From: Bacillus sp. USDA818B3_A
GTDB taxonomy: Bacteria > Bacillota > Bacilli > Bacillales > Cytobacillaceae
Assembly (NCBI RefSeq): GCF_009928415.1
Contig: NZ_JAABNN010000002.1
Span: forward strand, 62,001-126,000
Length of the DNA: 64,000 nt
Reading direction: 5' to 3'
Shown here: positions 1 through 6,346 of the stretch, piece after piece
How the letters are laid out: the number at the start of each line of letters is the position of its first letter
How positions within the stretch are numbered: the first letter of the stretch is position 1
Notes under the pieces: generated by a model
The model's database searches: none
Seen by the model: the letters and a program-made list of their open reading frames with translations, nothing else
What the model was told of the DNA's origin: nothing
Program-made: the position numbers and the translations under genes

Positions 1-172
1 TTCCTTTCGATGGGAAAAAGTAAGCATTTAATAAATTTAAGATGGCTGTTTTTCCAGATCCATTTAAACCAAACAAAACCCAATGTTCCCCTTTTTCAAT
101 TTGCCAATTAATATCTTGTAGTATTGCCTTGCCATTACGTATTAATGAGACGTTTTCTAGTTGAATTACCAA
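1..172 (-). CDS. ABC transporter ATP-binding protein, N-terminal fragment cut by the window edge
   Basis: Only the first 57 codons are present; the gene continues beyond base 1. The product begins VIQLENVSLIRNGKAILQDI and contains a Walker A motif GLNGSGKT at about residues 37-44, followed by AILNLLNAYFFPSKG. This is the start of an ABC-type nucleotide-binding domain, which would hydrolyse ATP to power a transporter or act as a soluble ABC-F-like or YlmA-like protein. The start is inferred to be TTG at 170-172: an in-frame TGA lies three codons upstream and a GAGGAAAGGTG ribosome binding site precedes it. Substrate and partner cannot be judged from this piece. Confidence 0.8.
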   Translation of the reverse strand, partial: MVIQLENVSLIRNGKAILQDINWQIEKGEHWVLFGLNGSGKTAILNLLNAYFFPSKG

Positions 173-243
173 ATTTGATCACACCTTTCCTCACTATTAA
201 TAATATCAAAATTTTCAGAATCAGACATACTTAATGTCTTAAA

Positions 244-283
244 AATAAACAGGAACCCATCGGCTAGTGGGTTCCTGTTTATT
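244..283 (-). terminator. Rho-independent terminator of the flavin reductase-like gene
   Basis: A 16-bp perfect stem (244-259 with 268-283) encloses the loop TCGGCTAG. It lies just after the stop of the flavin reductase-like gene, and the U/A-rich arms allow it to work in both directions. Confidence 0.8.
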
Positions 284-288
284 AATTA

Positions 289-753
289 TTACTCTTTTGC
301 CAAAGAGCGGTATTTTCCTGAAAAGTAAATCAGCGGCTCAAAATCCTCCATATGGAGGTCAGTTACCTTGCCAATGAACAATGTATGGTCTCCTTCGACA
401 TGTGCAGCTGAAACTTCACAAACAATTTGCGCCAATGCACCAGATAACACCGGAACATCCCCCAGCCGATCAAACTTAACCTCTTGTTGATTTTTTTGCT
501 GTCCGGCAAAAATCATGGATAGTTCCTGCTGGGAGCTGCTAAGAATATTAACTGAAAATTTTCTGCTTTGATTCATTTTTTCTAACATTTGTGCTCTTTC
601 AGAAATGGAAACGACGACCAATTTCGGGCTAAGTGAAACGGACATAAATGCATTAGCTGTCATCCCATGAACGCTGCCCCCCACTTCAGTGGCAACCACC
701 GTTACTCCTGTTGCAAACTTGCCCATGGCGTTACGGAATTGACGATCATCCAT
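289..753 (-). CDS. Flavin reductase-like domain protein (HpaC/FMN-binding split-barrel family)
   Basis: The 154-residue product matches the flavin reductase-like family: GKFATGVTVVAT near residue 12 and GMTANAFMSVSLSPKLVVVSI near residue 30 are the usual FMN-binding signatures, and the length is typical of the small NAD(P)H:FMN reductases that supply reduced flavin to two-component monooxygenases. No monooxygenase partner is visible nearby, so the physiological substrate is unknown. The ATG is preceded by AAGGGGGAAGCTTA. It is a single-gene unit with its own terminator, and a CodY-like palindrome lies 60 bp upstream of the start (813-827). It could also be a flavoprotein oxygenase rather than a reductase; the fold assignment is firm, the activity is inferred. 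Confidence 0.82.
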   Translation of the reverse strand: MDDRQFRNAMGKFATGVTVVATEVGGSVHGMTANAFMSVSLSPKLVVVSISERAQMLEKMNQSRKFSVNILSSSQQELSMIFAGQQKNQQEVKFDRLGDVPVLSGALAQIVCEVSAAHVEGDHTLFIGKVTDLHMEDFEPLIYFSGKYRSLAKE

Positions 754-812
754 TAAGCTTCCCCCTTATCAGCCTAAACCGCTAATTATGTTCCTACAAC
801 AACTCCATTTTA

Positions 813-827
813 TATTATCAGAAAATT
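813..827. promoter_or_regulatory. Candidate CodY box upstream of the flavin reductase-like gene
   Basis: TATTATCAGAAAATT differs from the CodY consensus AATTTTCWGAAAATT at two of 15 positions. It lies between the kinase-like gene and the flavin reductase-like gene, about 60 bp before the ATG of the latter, where it could cover the promoter. Single-site matches of this quality occur by chance in AT-rich DNA, so this remains a candidate. Confidence 0.4.
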
Positions 828-840
828 CAACGATATAGTC

Positions 841-1494
841 TTATTTTTCCAACTTTCTTTTAACCCTCCGGTAAATTCGATACCCTTTCCGGATAGCATC
901 AACCAGCGGAAAAGGGATCGGAGGATGATATTTATAAAGAAACGGATGATAAATTTTGTGGTAGGCCTTTTTTAAATCGTCCCACTTTCGGCAATACCCT
1001 TGTTTATAAAAATCGGATACATCCACGATATAGCCTCTGCCTTCAAACATGACTACATTCTTCCCATGGACATCAAAGGGATTTAAGTCGACCGAACGGG
1101 CATACTCCAAGCCGCGGTCGATATCTTCCATCACACGTTTAGGAATCTGAACCCCCTTAATTAATGCATTAAATAATGTAATCCCCTCAAGCTTTTTTAA
1201 GATCAAATAATTTTCACCGTATCCATAAAGCTTGGAAAAAGATTCATGGGTCCCTAGTTTCTTATAAACCTCGGTTTCTTCAGTAAGCTCTTCCTGATTA
1301 CGCCCATATACTTTTACTACCACTTCAGGATAGGCCTCATGCATGAACACTCCAGCATAATTACCACAGCCGATTGTCTTCCAGGAATCAGAGCGATTGT
1401 CTACAACAATTGGATCAAATGGGCTGAATACGGATAGGTCTATGTTCGGAAGCAATTCTGTTTCAATTAAGTTAATATATTTATTTATATTCAA
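841..1494 (-). CDS. Small protein kinase-like protein (YrzF-type)
   Basis: The 217-residue product resembles compact bacterial kinase-like proteins. VVVKVYG (near residue 60) supplies a candidate ATP-site lysine, ILKKLEG looks like the hinge region, NPFDVHGKNVV replaces the canonical HRDxxxxN catalytic loop, and IVDVSDF takes the position of the DFG motif. The C-terminal tail is very basic (YRIYRRVKRKLEK). It is shorter than Hanks-type kinases (about 260 residues), so the lobes must be reduced. The start is uncertain: TTG at 1494 sits 6 nt after AAGGTG, whereas the GTG at 1503 overlaps that site. It reads divergently from the GNAT gene. Kinase activity is inferred from motifs only; a lipopolysaccharide-kinase-like (InaA) fold is the alternative. 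Confidence 0.65.
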   Translation of the reverse strand: MNINKYINLIETELLPNIDLSVFSPFDPIVVDNRSDSWKTIGCGNYAGVFMHEAYPEVVVKVYGRNQEELTEETEVYKKLGTHESFSKLYGYGENYLILKKLEGITLFNALIKGVQIPKRVMEDIDRGLEYARSVDLNPFDVHGKNVVMFEGRGYIVDVSDFYKQGYCRKWDDLKKAYHKIYHPFLYKYHPPIPFPLVDAIRKGYRIYRRVKRKLEK

Positions 1495-1667
1495 TACGTA
1501 CACCTTCTAGTAAGTTTAAATTCTATTCATTAAAAAGATTCTTAGTCTGAATTTTACCAAAAATATTCCTTAATTCTAGATATTTGTTTTGGAAGACTAT
1601 ACAATAAAAGAGATAATGACTCTACTATCATTTTAAGCGTAAATGGTGAAAAAAGAGAGGTGTTTCG

Positions 1668-2222
1668 ATGGCTTTTCCGATATTAGAGACGAAGCGGTTA
1701 AAATTAATTGAATTGAAACATCATCATATGAATGTGGTATATGAAATATTATCATTAGAAGACGTGACCCGTTATTATGGTACAAGCCCCTTCACATTAC
1801 CAGCAGAAGCAACCCGGTTAATTGATATCTTTCACAAAAACTATCTGGATAAACGGGGGATTCGTTGGGGGATCAAATTAAAGGAAAACCAAAGACTCAT
1901 TGGAACCGTTGGCCTGAACGTGCTTAATCTTAAAAACAAACGGGCTGAGATTGGCTATGAACTGCACCCTTCCGTTTGGGGAAATGGTTTTGCAGAAGAG
2001 TCGGTTAGTGAAGTGATTAGGTTTAGTTTTCAAAAGTTAGATTTACATAGGATAGGTGCCGTTGTTTATCCCGAAAATACAGCATCCCTTGCATTACTAG
2101 ATAAACTCGGTTTTACAAACGAAGGCCTGCTGCGGGGCTATATGTACCAAGATGAACAATACCATGATTCGTTCATGCTGTCCATATTGAAAACGGAATG
2201 GGAAAAAAGCCAGGATGTGTAA
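1668..2222 (+). CDS. GNAT-family N-acetyltransferase (RimJ/RimL-like)
   Basis: The 184-residue product starts FPILETKRLKLIEL, the typical opening of RimJ/RimL-type GNAT enzymes, and carries the acetyl-CoA binding strand-helix GYELHPSVWGNGFAEESV near residue 95 and the C-terminal LDLHRIGAVVYPENTASLAL followed by LLDKLGF. Such enzymes transfer acetyl from acetyl-CoA to an N-terminal or side-chain amine of a protein or small molecule; the substrate is not predictable. ATG follows AGAGAGGTG by 7 nt. It is the only convincing plus-strand gene in the window. Its stop codon lies inside what was originally the loop of a terminator, now split by the 729-bp element. Confidence 0.9.
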   Translation: MAFPILETKRLKLIELKHHHMNVVYEILSLEDVTRYYGTSPFTLPAEATRLIDIFHKNYLDKRGIRWGIKLKENQRLIGTVGLNVLNLKNKRAEIGYELHPSVWGNGFAEESVSEVIRFSFQKLDLHRIGAVVYPENTASLALLDKLGFTNEGLLRGYMYQDEQYHDSFMLSILKTEWEKSQDV

Positions 2223-2223
2223 A

Positions 2224-2249
2224 CAAAGGGTTCCGTTTTCGGGTGCTTT
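2224..2249 (+). repeat. Left terminal inverted repeat of the 729-bp element
   Basis: It starts two bases after the GNAT stop codon and matches the reverse complement of 2927-2952 at 24 of 26 positions; the two mismatches are adjacent, at positions 17 and 18. Confidence 0.75.
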
Positions 2250-2271
2250 GTTATTAAAAGACACAAGAATT

Positions 2272-2298
2272 GACGTATGAATTGGCATACGTCTTTTT
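2272..2298 (+). terminator. Terminator just inside the left end of the element
   Basis: GACGTATG (2272-2279) pairs with CATACGTC (2286-2293) over a 6-nt loop and is followed by TTTTTCT. It would stop transcription entering from the GNAT gene, replacing the host terminator that the insertion split. Confidence 0.7.
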
Positions 2299-2335
2299 CT
2301 ATATTTATCAAGGTTTCTACGAAATTTCATTAATT

Positions 2336-2364
2336 TTGACATAGTTAAATGACATCATTATTAT
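2336..2364 (+). promoter_or_regulatory. Candidate sigma-A promoter inside the element
   Basis: TTGACA (2336-2341), a 17-bp spacer and TATTAT (2359-2364) match the sigma-A consensus at 11 of 12 positions. No sizeable ORF follows before the terminator at 2840, so any transcript of about 500 nt would be noncoding or encode only a very short peptide. Confidence 0.5.
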
Positions 2365-2524
2365 GATGGACAATAAGTATTGTACAATTAAAAAAGAGGG
2401 TCAAACCTTCTGTCATTTATAGTGTCGTTTTGATTGATCCTAATCCTAGTTGCTGGTTCCCGCATAGGATCAGGAGGGTCCGCACTTATCGGTTGAGGGT
2501 TCGGGTTAAGCACTCGAGTAGATA

Positions 2525-2715
2525 AATAGACGGAGGAATTCCGCTTAATTCGTAATTATGATAAAAAAAGGCCTAAATAGACGGAGAGATTCCGCCTATT
2601 GACTCAAAAAAATTGCAAATGGGGGATTTTTCTATGCATAAGCGGAAAAACTCCCCTTATTAACCCCGAAACGAGCTCCATTTTGCTTTTAACCGGAAAA
2701 TCTCCGCTTATTTAC
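2525..2715. repeat. Four dispersed copies of a ~24-bp palindromic CGGA repeat
   Basis: Units lie at about 2525-2551, 2574-2600, 2636-2662 and 2691-2715. The first two read AATAGACGGAG-N3-TTCCGC and the last two are the same motif in the opposite orientation. A consensus is AATARRCGGAG, three variable bases, TTCCGCYTATT, which is itself nearly self-complementary, so each copy can form a short hairpin. They are spaced roughly 40-60 bp apart inside the 729-bp element. I saw no further copies in the rest of the window. Confidence 0.65.
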
Positions 2716-2839
2716 TTTTCCTGGTTATTCGATTAAGGAAAGGGAGTGAGATTCATCTTAAAAATCAAAATGCATTACACTGAAACGTATCACAAGTATG
2801 TGAGGTTTTATACATAAGTTTTTGTATTTATAATAAAGA

Positions 2840-2876
2840 AACTCGCCAATAGCTATGGCGAGTTTTACTTTTTTAT
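2840..2876 (+). terminator. Orphan terminator inside the element
   Basis: AACTCGCCA (2840-2848) pairs with TGGCGAGTT (2856-2864) around ATAGCTA, followed by TTACTTTTTTAT. No annotated gene ends here, so it either closes the candidate noncoding transcript or acts in the other direction. Confidence 0.7.
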
Positions 2877-2926
2877 ACAACAATAACGCTGCCAATACGA
2901 CTGTCATTTCGGCAGGTATTTTTAAA

Positions 2927-2952
2927 AAAGCACCTCAAAACGGAACCCTTTG
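2927..2952 (-). repeat. Right terminal inverted repeat of the 729-bp element
   Basis: Reverse complement of the left repeat with two mismatches; the flanking 9 bp at 2953-2961 repeat the left flank with one mismatch. Confidence 0.75.
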
Positions 2953-2971
2953 ATATGTAAAACCTGGCTTT

Positions 2972-3172
2972 TTATTCTTCAAAGTAATCCTTAAAGGCTT
3001 TCGGGTCCTTCACTTCTTCATCTTGATAATAGGGATTATTCTCTGCAGCACTCTTTGGGTCTAGATTGGTTTTGATGACAATCATTGGAGTAGGTGTACT
3101 TTCTAGAATCACTCGATCATTTAATTGTTCAAAATCCGGCATTTTTTTATTGCCTGGCTGTTTTGGTTCCAT
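2972..3172 (-). CDS. Small hypothetical protein, 66 residues
   Basis: The product is MEPKQPGNKKMPDFEQ... ending KAFKDYFEE. It is hydrophilic and acidic towards the C terminus, with no signal peptide, membrane segment or known motif; the pattern DPKSAAENNPYYQDEE suggests a partly disordered protein. The start chosen is the ATG at 3172 because AGGAGGTG lies 5 nt upstream; an upstream in-frame start would add 15 unlikely residues. It lies downstream of cotE on the same strand but behind the cotE terminator, and converges with the GNAT gene. Its stop codon overlaps the right arm of the terminator that the 729-bp element has split. Function unknown; proximity to cotE makes a sporulation role possible but unproven. 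Confidence 0.75.
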   Translation of the reverse strand: MEPKQPGNKKMPDFEQLNDRVILESTPTPMIVIKTNLDPKSAAENNPYYQDEEVKDPKAFKDYFEE

Positions 3173-3290
3173 GTTAGCACCTCCTAAAAATAGGATGCTG
3201 AGTTTTTTAATAAACATACATAAAACTCGGGGATACCATGGAAATCAGTATGTATATGTCCTTTTCTTCATCATATAATTTTATATAAGA

Positions 3291-3319
3291 AAAAAACTAG
3301 GAAGTATTACCTTCCTAGT
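3291..3319 (-). terminator. cotE terminator
   Basis: ACTAGGAAG (3296-3304) pairs with CTTCCTAGT (3311-3319) over TATTAC; on the minus strand it is followed by a run of T. It sits right after the cotE stop. Confidence 0.85.
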
Positions 3320-3323
3320 GTCT

Positions 3324-3869
3324 TTACTCCTCTTCTCCACCAACTAAGAAATCAGGGTTTAGTTCCTCGAATTCTTCGTCGTCGACATCTAATCCCCAGT
3401 CATCGTCATGGTCTTTGCAAGCTTCATGACTTACACGGACACAAACCTTAGTCTCACCAATGACTTCGACTAGAAATTCCCTTTCGACATGGACGATGAT
3501 TCTATTCCCATTAGGGGAAATGACTGCTTCAACACAATTAGGCTGTTGCAGTACTCGTGCACAGATTTCATTGTCATCCAGGCAGTCATGGTCACGATAC
3601 TTTAACTTAATGACATCAGTGTACTGAACTCGTTCAGTCACTACTTCAGTTTTGGTATTGTCATTAAATGAGTACCAAACGTTGATATCATACGAGCCGT
3701 GTATCTCTACCGTTTTGCCAACTTTTTTCGCATTGTATTTATGGTTAATGATCCAACAGCCTAAGATACTTGTTGGATTATGCGCCGGGCTAATCGTATG
3801 ATTGGACTGGGTGAATTTACGTCCTTTCGCAACTACGGCCTTGGTAATTATCTCTCTGTATTCTCCCAT
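3324..3869 (-). CDS. cotE: Outer spore coat morphogenetic protein CotE
   Basis: CotE organises the outer coat around the forespore in the mother cell. The 181-residue product keeps the family core: [20 protein letters not shown] at the N terminus, [29 protein letters not shown] and VLQQPNC near residue 115, and an acidic tail ending [11 protein letters not shown], which in this family contacts other coat proteins. The start is the ATG at 3869, 9 nt after GAGGAGGG, giving the usual family length; an in-frame start 30 nt upstream lies before that site. Six cysteines are present, including one in [13 protein letters not shown], which I recall as more than in B. subtilis CotE. It follows miaB-ricA, as in other Bacillus. 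Confidence 0.97.
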   Translation of the reverse strand: MGEYREIITKAVVAKGRKFTQSNHTISPAHNPTSILGCWIINHKYNAKKVGKTVEIHGSYDINVWYSFNDNTKTEVVTERVQYTDVIKLKYRDHDCLDDNEICARVLQQPNCVEAVISPNGNRIIVHVEREFLVEVIGETKVCVRVSHEACKDHDDDWGLDVDDEEFEELNPDFLVGGEEE

Positions 3870-3902
3870 TTTGCGCGAACCCTCCTCATTCATTTTCAAT
3901 TC

Positions 3903-3910
3903 ATCGTATG
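3903..3910 (-). promoter_or_regulatory. Candidate sporulation-type -10 element upstream of cotE
   Basis: On the minus strand this reads CATACGAT, one base from the sigma-E -10 CATACAAT, 34 bp before the cotE start. No good -35 is obvious at the right spacing, so it is weak evidence; cotE is known to be expressed from mother-cell promoters in B. subtilis. Confidence 0.35.
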
Positions 3911-4043
3911 CGTGAGATAAGACTAGTGTGATATATATTTTTGTGAATGCTGGTTAAAAGTTTAGTCATGGTTCATTTTATGCGGGATTTATGGGGGTGT
4001 GCCTTTTATTGCCTGTACTTTAGAGGAATGTCTTTTGGACAAA

Positions 4044-4078
4044 AAGAAAACCAGACTTCCTATATGAAGTCTGGTTTA
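4044..4078 (-). terminator. miaB-ricA terminator
   Basis: A 12-bp perfect stem (4048-4059 with 4066-4077) around CTATAT is followed on the minus strand by TTCTTTTTG, immediately after the ricA stop. Confidence 0.88.
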
Positions 4079-4082
4079 CATA

Positions 4083-4535
4083 TTAATGCTCGTGATCACA
4101 ATCCCCGTGGCTGTCACAAGAGCCGCCATTTTTCATGCTTGCCCCTGTTTCCCCCATTAAAAGGTTTCCCCCGGTTGAAGTAATAATTTCATCTGTTACG
4201 GTATTTGAAATCGTCGATGCAATTAACTGAAGAAGTTCATTTACATCTACTTGAGATTGTTTGAAATCCTGAACAACAGGAATCTCATCCAATTCTTGTT
4301 CAATCGAAGCAATTTTGTTCTCAACCTTCTTTAATGCCTCTGATTTACCGTAATGCTGCAAGTTCACAGCTTGTTTTTGCAATCCTTTAATATCCGAGAT
4401 TAAAGTTTTGACCTTTTGATTATCATGAATATGAGCTTCTGCTCGTTTAAAAAAATCTACCTCGTCTGTATCTGCAATCATTCGAGCTAATTCTGCTGCA
4501 CGAGCGACGATATCGTCTTTTGTATACTTCGCCAC
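4083..4535 (-). CDS. ricA: RicA (YmcA), RicAFT complex subunit, RNA processing and developmental regulator
   Basis: RicA works with RicF (YlbF) and RicT (YaaT) as a complex that promotes RNase Y-dependent maturation of mRNAs and affects competence, biofilm formation and sporulation in B. subtilis. The 150-residue product starts KYTKDDIVARAAELARMIADTDEVDFFKRAE, is predicted helical, and belongs to the Com_YlbF family. The C terminus GGSCDSHGDCDHEH is rich in Cys and His; the B. subtilis complex binds Fe-S clusters, so metal binding by this tail is plausible but inferred. It follows miaB by one base, so the two are surely co-transcribed, ending at the terminator at 4044-4078. Confidence 0.93.
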   Translation of the reverse strand: MAKYTKDDIVARAAELARMIADTDEVDFFKRAEAHIHDNQKVKTLISDIKGLQKQAVNLQHYGKSEALKKVENKIASIEQELDEIPVVQDFKQSQVDVNELLQLIASTISNTVTDEIITSTGGNLLMGETGASMKNGGSCDSHGDCDHEH

Positions 4536-4536
4536 C

Positions 4537-6081
4537 TTATTTCACCTCAACTGGTTCTAATTCTTCCACCATTTCTCCATTTAATGACCATGTTTTTGCA
4601 TCTGTAATCTTTACTTTAATAATCTTACCAATGGCTGATTGTGGTGCTACAACGTTTACAAGCTTGCTTCGAGAAGTGTAGCCTGCAAGGACGTCTGGAT
4701 TGTTCTTACTTTCACCTTCAATAAGAACATCAACTGTTTGGCCTACATGCTTTTTCATTGCTTCTAAAGACAGTTCATTTACCAAGTTATTTAAACGTTG
4801 AAGACGTTCTTTCTTCACTTCTAATGGAACGTTATCCTCCATTTTTGCCGCAGGTGTACCTTCACGTGGTGAATAAATGAACGTATACGCTAATTCGTAA
4901 CCAACTTCACGGTATAATGACATCGTTTCTTCAAACTGTTCATCCGTCTCATTAGGGTAGCCGACAATGATATCAGTTGTAAGAGCAACATTAGGGATAG
5001 CCGCCTTAATTTTTCTAACTAGCTCTAAATATTGTTCTCTTGTATATTTCCGAGCCATAATTTTTAACACGTCAGTTGAACCAGATTGGACCGGTAAATG
5101 GATATGATCCATTAAGTTACCGCCTTTAGCCAGTATTTCAATCAGACGGTCATCAAAGTCACGAGGATGGCTCGTAGTGAAGCGAATTCTCGGAATATCA
5201 ATCTTACGTAATTCATCCATTAGGTCGCCAAGACCATAGTTCATTCCTTCTAGGTCTTTACCATAGGCATTTACATTTTGACCTAATAAGGTAACTTCCT
5301 GATAGCCCTGTGCAGCTAAATGGCGTACTTCCTGGATGATTTCTTCAGGCAGGCGGCTGCGTTCCTTACCACGCGTGTATGGAACGATACAATAAGTACA
5401 GAATTTATCACAACCGTACATAATGTTAACCCACGCTTTAATTTTACCGCGGCGGACCTTTGGAAGATTTTCAATAACGTCGCCTTCTTTTGACCATACT
5501 TCGACAACCATTTCTTTTGACATGTATGCTTCATTTAAAATGTTTGGAAGGCGGTGGATATTGTGTGTACCAAAAATCATATCTACTTGGTGATACGTTT
5601 TTAAGATTTTGTTAACAACCGATTCTTCTTGTGACATACAGCCGCAAACACCTAGAAGCAGATCTGGCTTTTCCAGTTTAAGAGCTTTTAAATGTCCAAG
5701 CTCACCGAATACTTTGTTTTCCGCATTTTCACGGATAGCACATGTATTTAGAAGAATGACATTCGCATCTTCTGTGTTGTCGGTTGGTTCATAGCCTAAT
5801 GCAAGGAAAATCCCTGCCATCACTTCTGTATCGTGCTCATTCATCTGGCAGCCATACGTACGGATGTAGAATTTACGACCTTCACCCATTCCACGAAATT
5901 CTTCAGGAATTGCAAAGTCAGTATGGTACTTTACTTCTTCTTTCCCGCGTTTTTTCGCATCTTTTAGAGAAGGAGCCGTGATGACTTTTTCGAAGTATTT
6001 GCTGTAATCCTTGGCGGATTTTTTGTCCGAAGAATTAACAGTATCTACTTGCTGTCCTTCTAATCTTTGTTTTTCATTCAT
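4537..6081 (-). CDS. miaB: tRNA-2-methylthio-N6-dimethylallyladenosine synthase MiaB
   Basis: MiaB is a radical SAM enzyme that methylthiolates i6A37 of tRNAs reading UNN codons. Visible domains: an N-terminal UPF0004 domain with cluster cysteines in [19 protein letters not shown] and [10 protein letters not shown]; the radical SAM motif [15 protein letters not shown]; and a C-terminal TRAM domain ([11 protein letters not shown] onward). The product is 514 residues, close to the B. subtilis enzyme. The start is the ATG at 6081, 10 nt after AAAGGGG; the reading frame stays open for 58 codons upstream but lacks MiaB-like sequence there. It begins a two-gene unit with ricA. Confidence 0.97.
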   Translation of the reverse strand: MNEKQRLEGQQVDTVNSSDKKSAKDYSKYFEKVITAPSLKDAKKRGKEEVKYHTDFAIPEEFRGMGEGRKFYIRTYGCQMNEHDTEVMAGIFLALGYEPTDNTEDANVILLNTCAIRENAENKVFGELGHLKALKLEKPDLLLGVCGCMSQEESVVNKILKTYHQVDMIFGTHNIHRLPNILNEAYMSKEMVVEVWSKEGDVIENLPKVRRGKIKAWVNIMYGCDKFCTYCIVPYTRGKERSRLPEEIIQEVRHLAAQGYQEVTLLGQNVNAYGKDLEGMNYGLGDLMDELRKIDIPRIRFTTSHPRDFDDRLIEILAKGGNLMDHIHLPVQSGSTDVLKIMARKYTREQYLELVRKIKAAIPNVALTTDIIVGYPNETDEQFEETMSLYREVGYELAYTFIYSPREGTPAAKMEDNVPLEVKKERLQRLNNLVNELSLEAMKKHVGQTVDVLIEGESKNNPDVLAGYTSRSKLVNVVAPQSAIGKIIKVKITDAKTWSLNGEMVEELEPVEVK

Positions 6082-6305
6082 TTGTTCAATAGTCCCCTTT
6101 CTAAAAAATAACCTTGAACGTCTATTAATTTTCCAATTGTTATTTATTACCTGTGCTTTAAAGATAAGTCCGCACATTATTATAGTATAAAGGTTTGCCT
6201 GAGTGAAAACAATAGTAATCCCTGTCATCCTATGTATGGATTTAATAGCAGCCAAAGAGAGCTATGATTGAATAGATTTCAGTTAGTAATACCTCTATGT
6301 TACGA

Positions 6306-6336
6306 AGAAAAACCCGTGGATTACACTCCACGGGTT
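6306..6336 (-). terminator. korAB terminator
   Basis: AACCCGTGGA (6311-6320) pairs with TCCACGGGTT over a short loop; on the minus strand it is followed by TTTTTC. It lies 11 bp beyond the korB stop. Confidence 0.88.
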
Positions 6337-6346
6337 TAATCTAATA

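Larger units (their letters stand above)
2371..2876 (+). ncRNA. Candidate noncoding transcript carried by the element
   Basis: This is the span between the predicted start site of the TTGACA/TATTAT promoter and the terminator at 2840-2876. It contains an imperfect hairpin (2438-2447 with 2465-2474, one mismatch), four related palindromic units at 2525-2712, and only tiny ORFs. The longest noted begins GTG at 2746 after AAGGAAAGG and gives 23 residues ending at a TAA just before the terminator. Transcription is inferred from promoter and terminator only. It resembles no RNA family I recognise. Confidence 0.35.
2224..2952. mobile_element. 729-bp transposase-less element with 26-bp terminal inverted repeats (MITE-like)
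   Basis: The ends 2224-2249 and 2927-2952 are inverted repeats of 26 bp identical at 24 positions, each starting CAAAGGGTTCCGTTTT at its outer edge. They are flanked by a 9-bp direct duplication, ATGTGTAAA (2215-2223) and ATATGTAAA (2953-2961), 8 of 9 identical. Removing the element and one duplication joins AAAAAAGCCAGG (2203-2214) to CCTGGCTTTTTA (2963-2974), restoring a terminator hairpin between the convergent GNAT and 66-residue genes. No transposase ORF is present, so it would depend on an enzyme in trans. A 9-bp duplication is used by several IS families; I do not recognise the repeat sequence. Inside it are a terminator, a promoter, four palindromic repeats and a second terminator. 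Confidence 0.7.

Noticed and set aside
207-222. CodY-like sequence AATTTTCAGAATCAG
   Set aside because: Four mismatches to the consensus; expected often by chance in AT-rich DNA.
2097-2342. 81-codon minus-strand ORF across the left end of the 729-bp element
   Set aside because: It overlaps the end of the GNAT gene and the inverted repeat, has no RBS and no protein-like composition.
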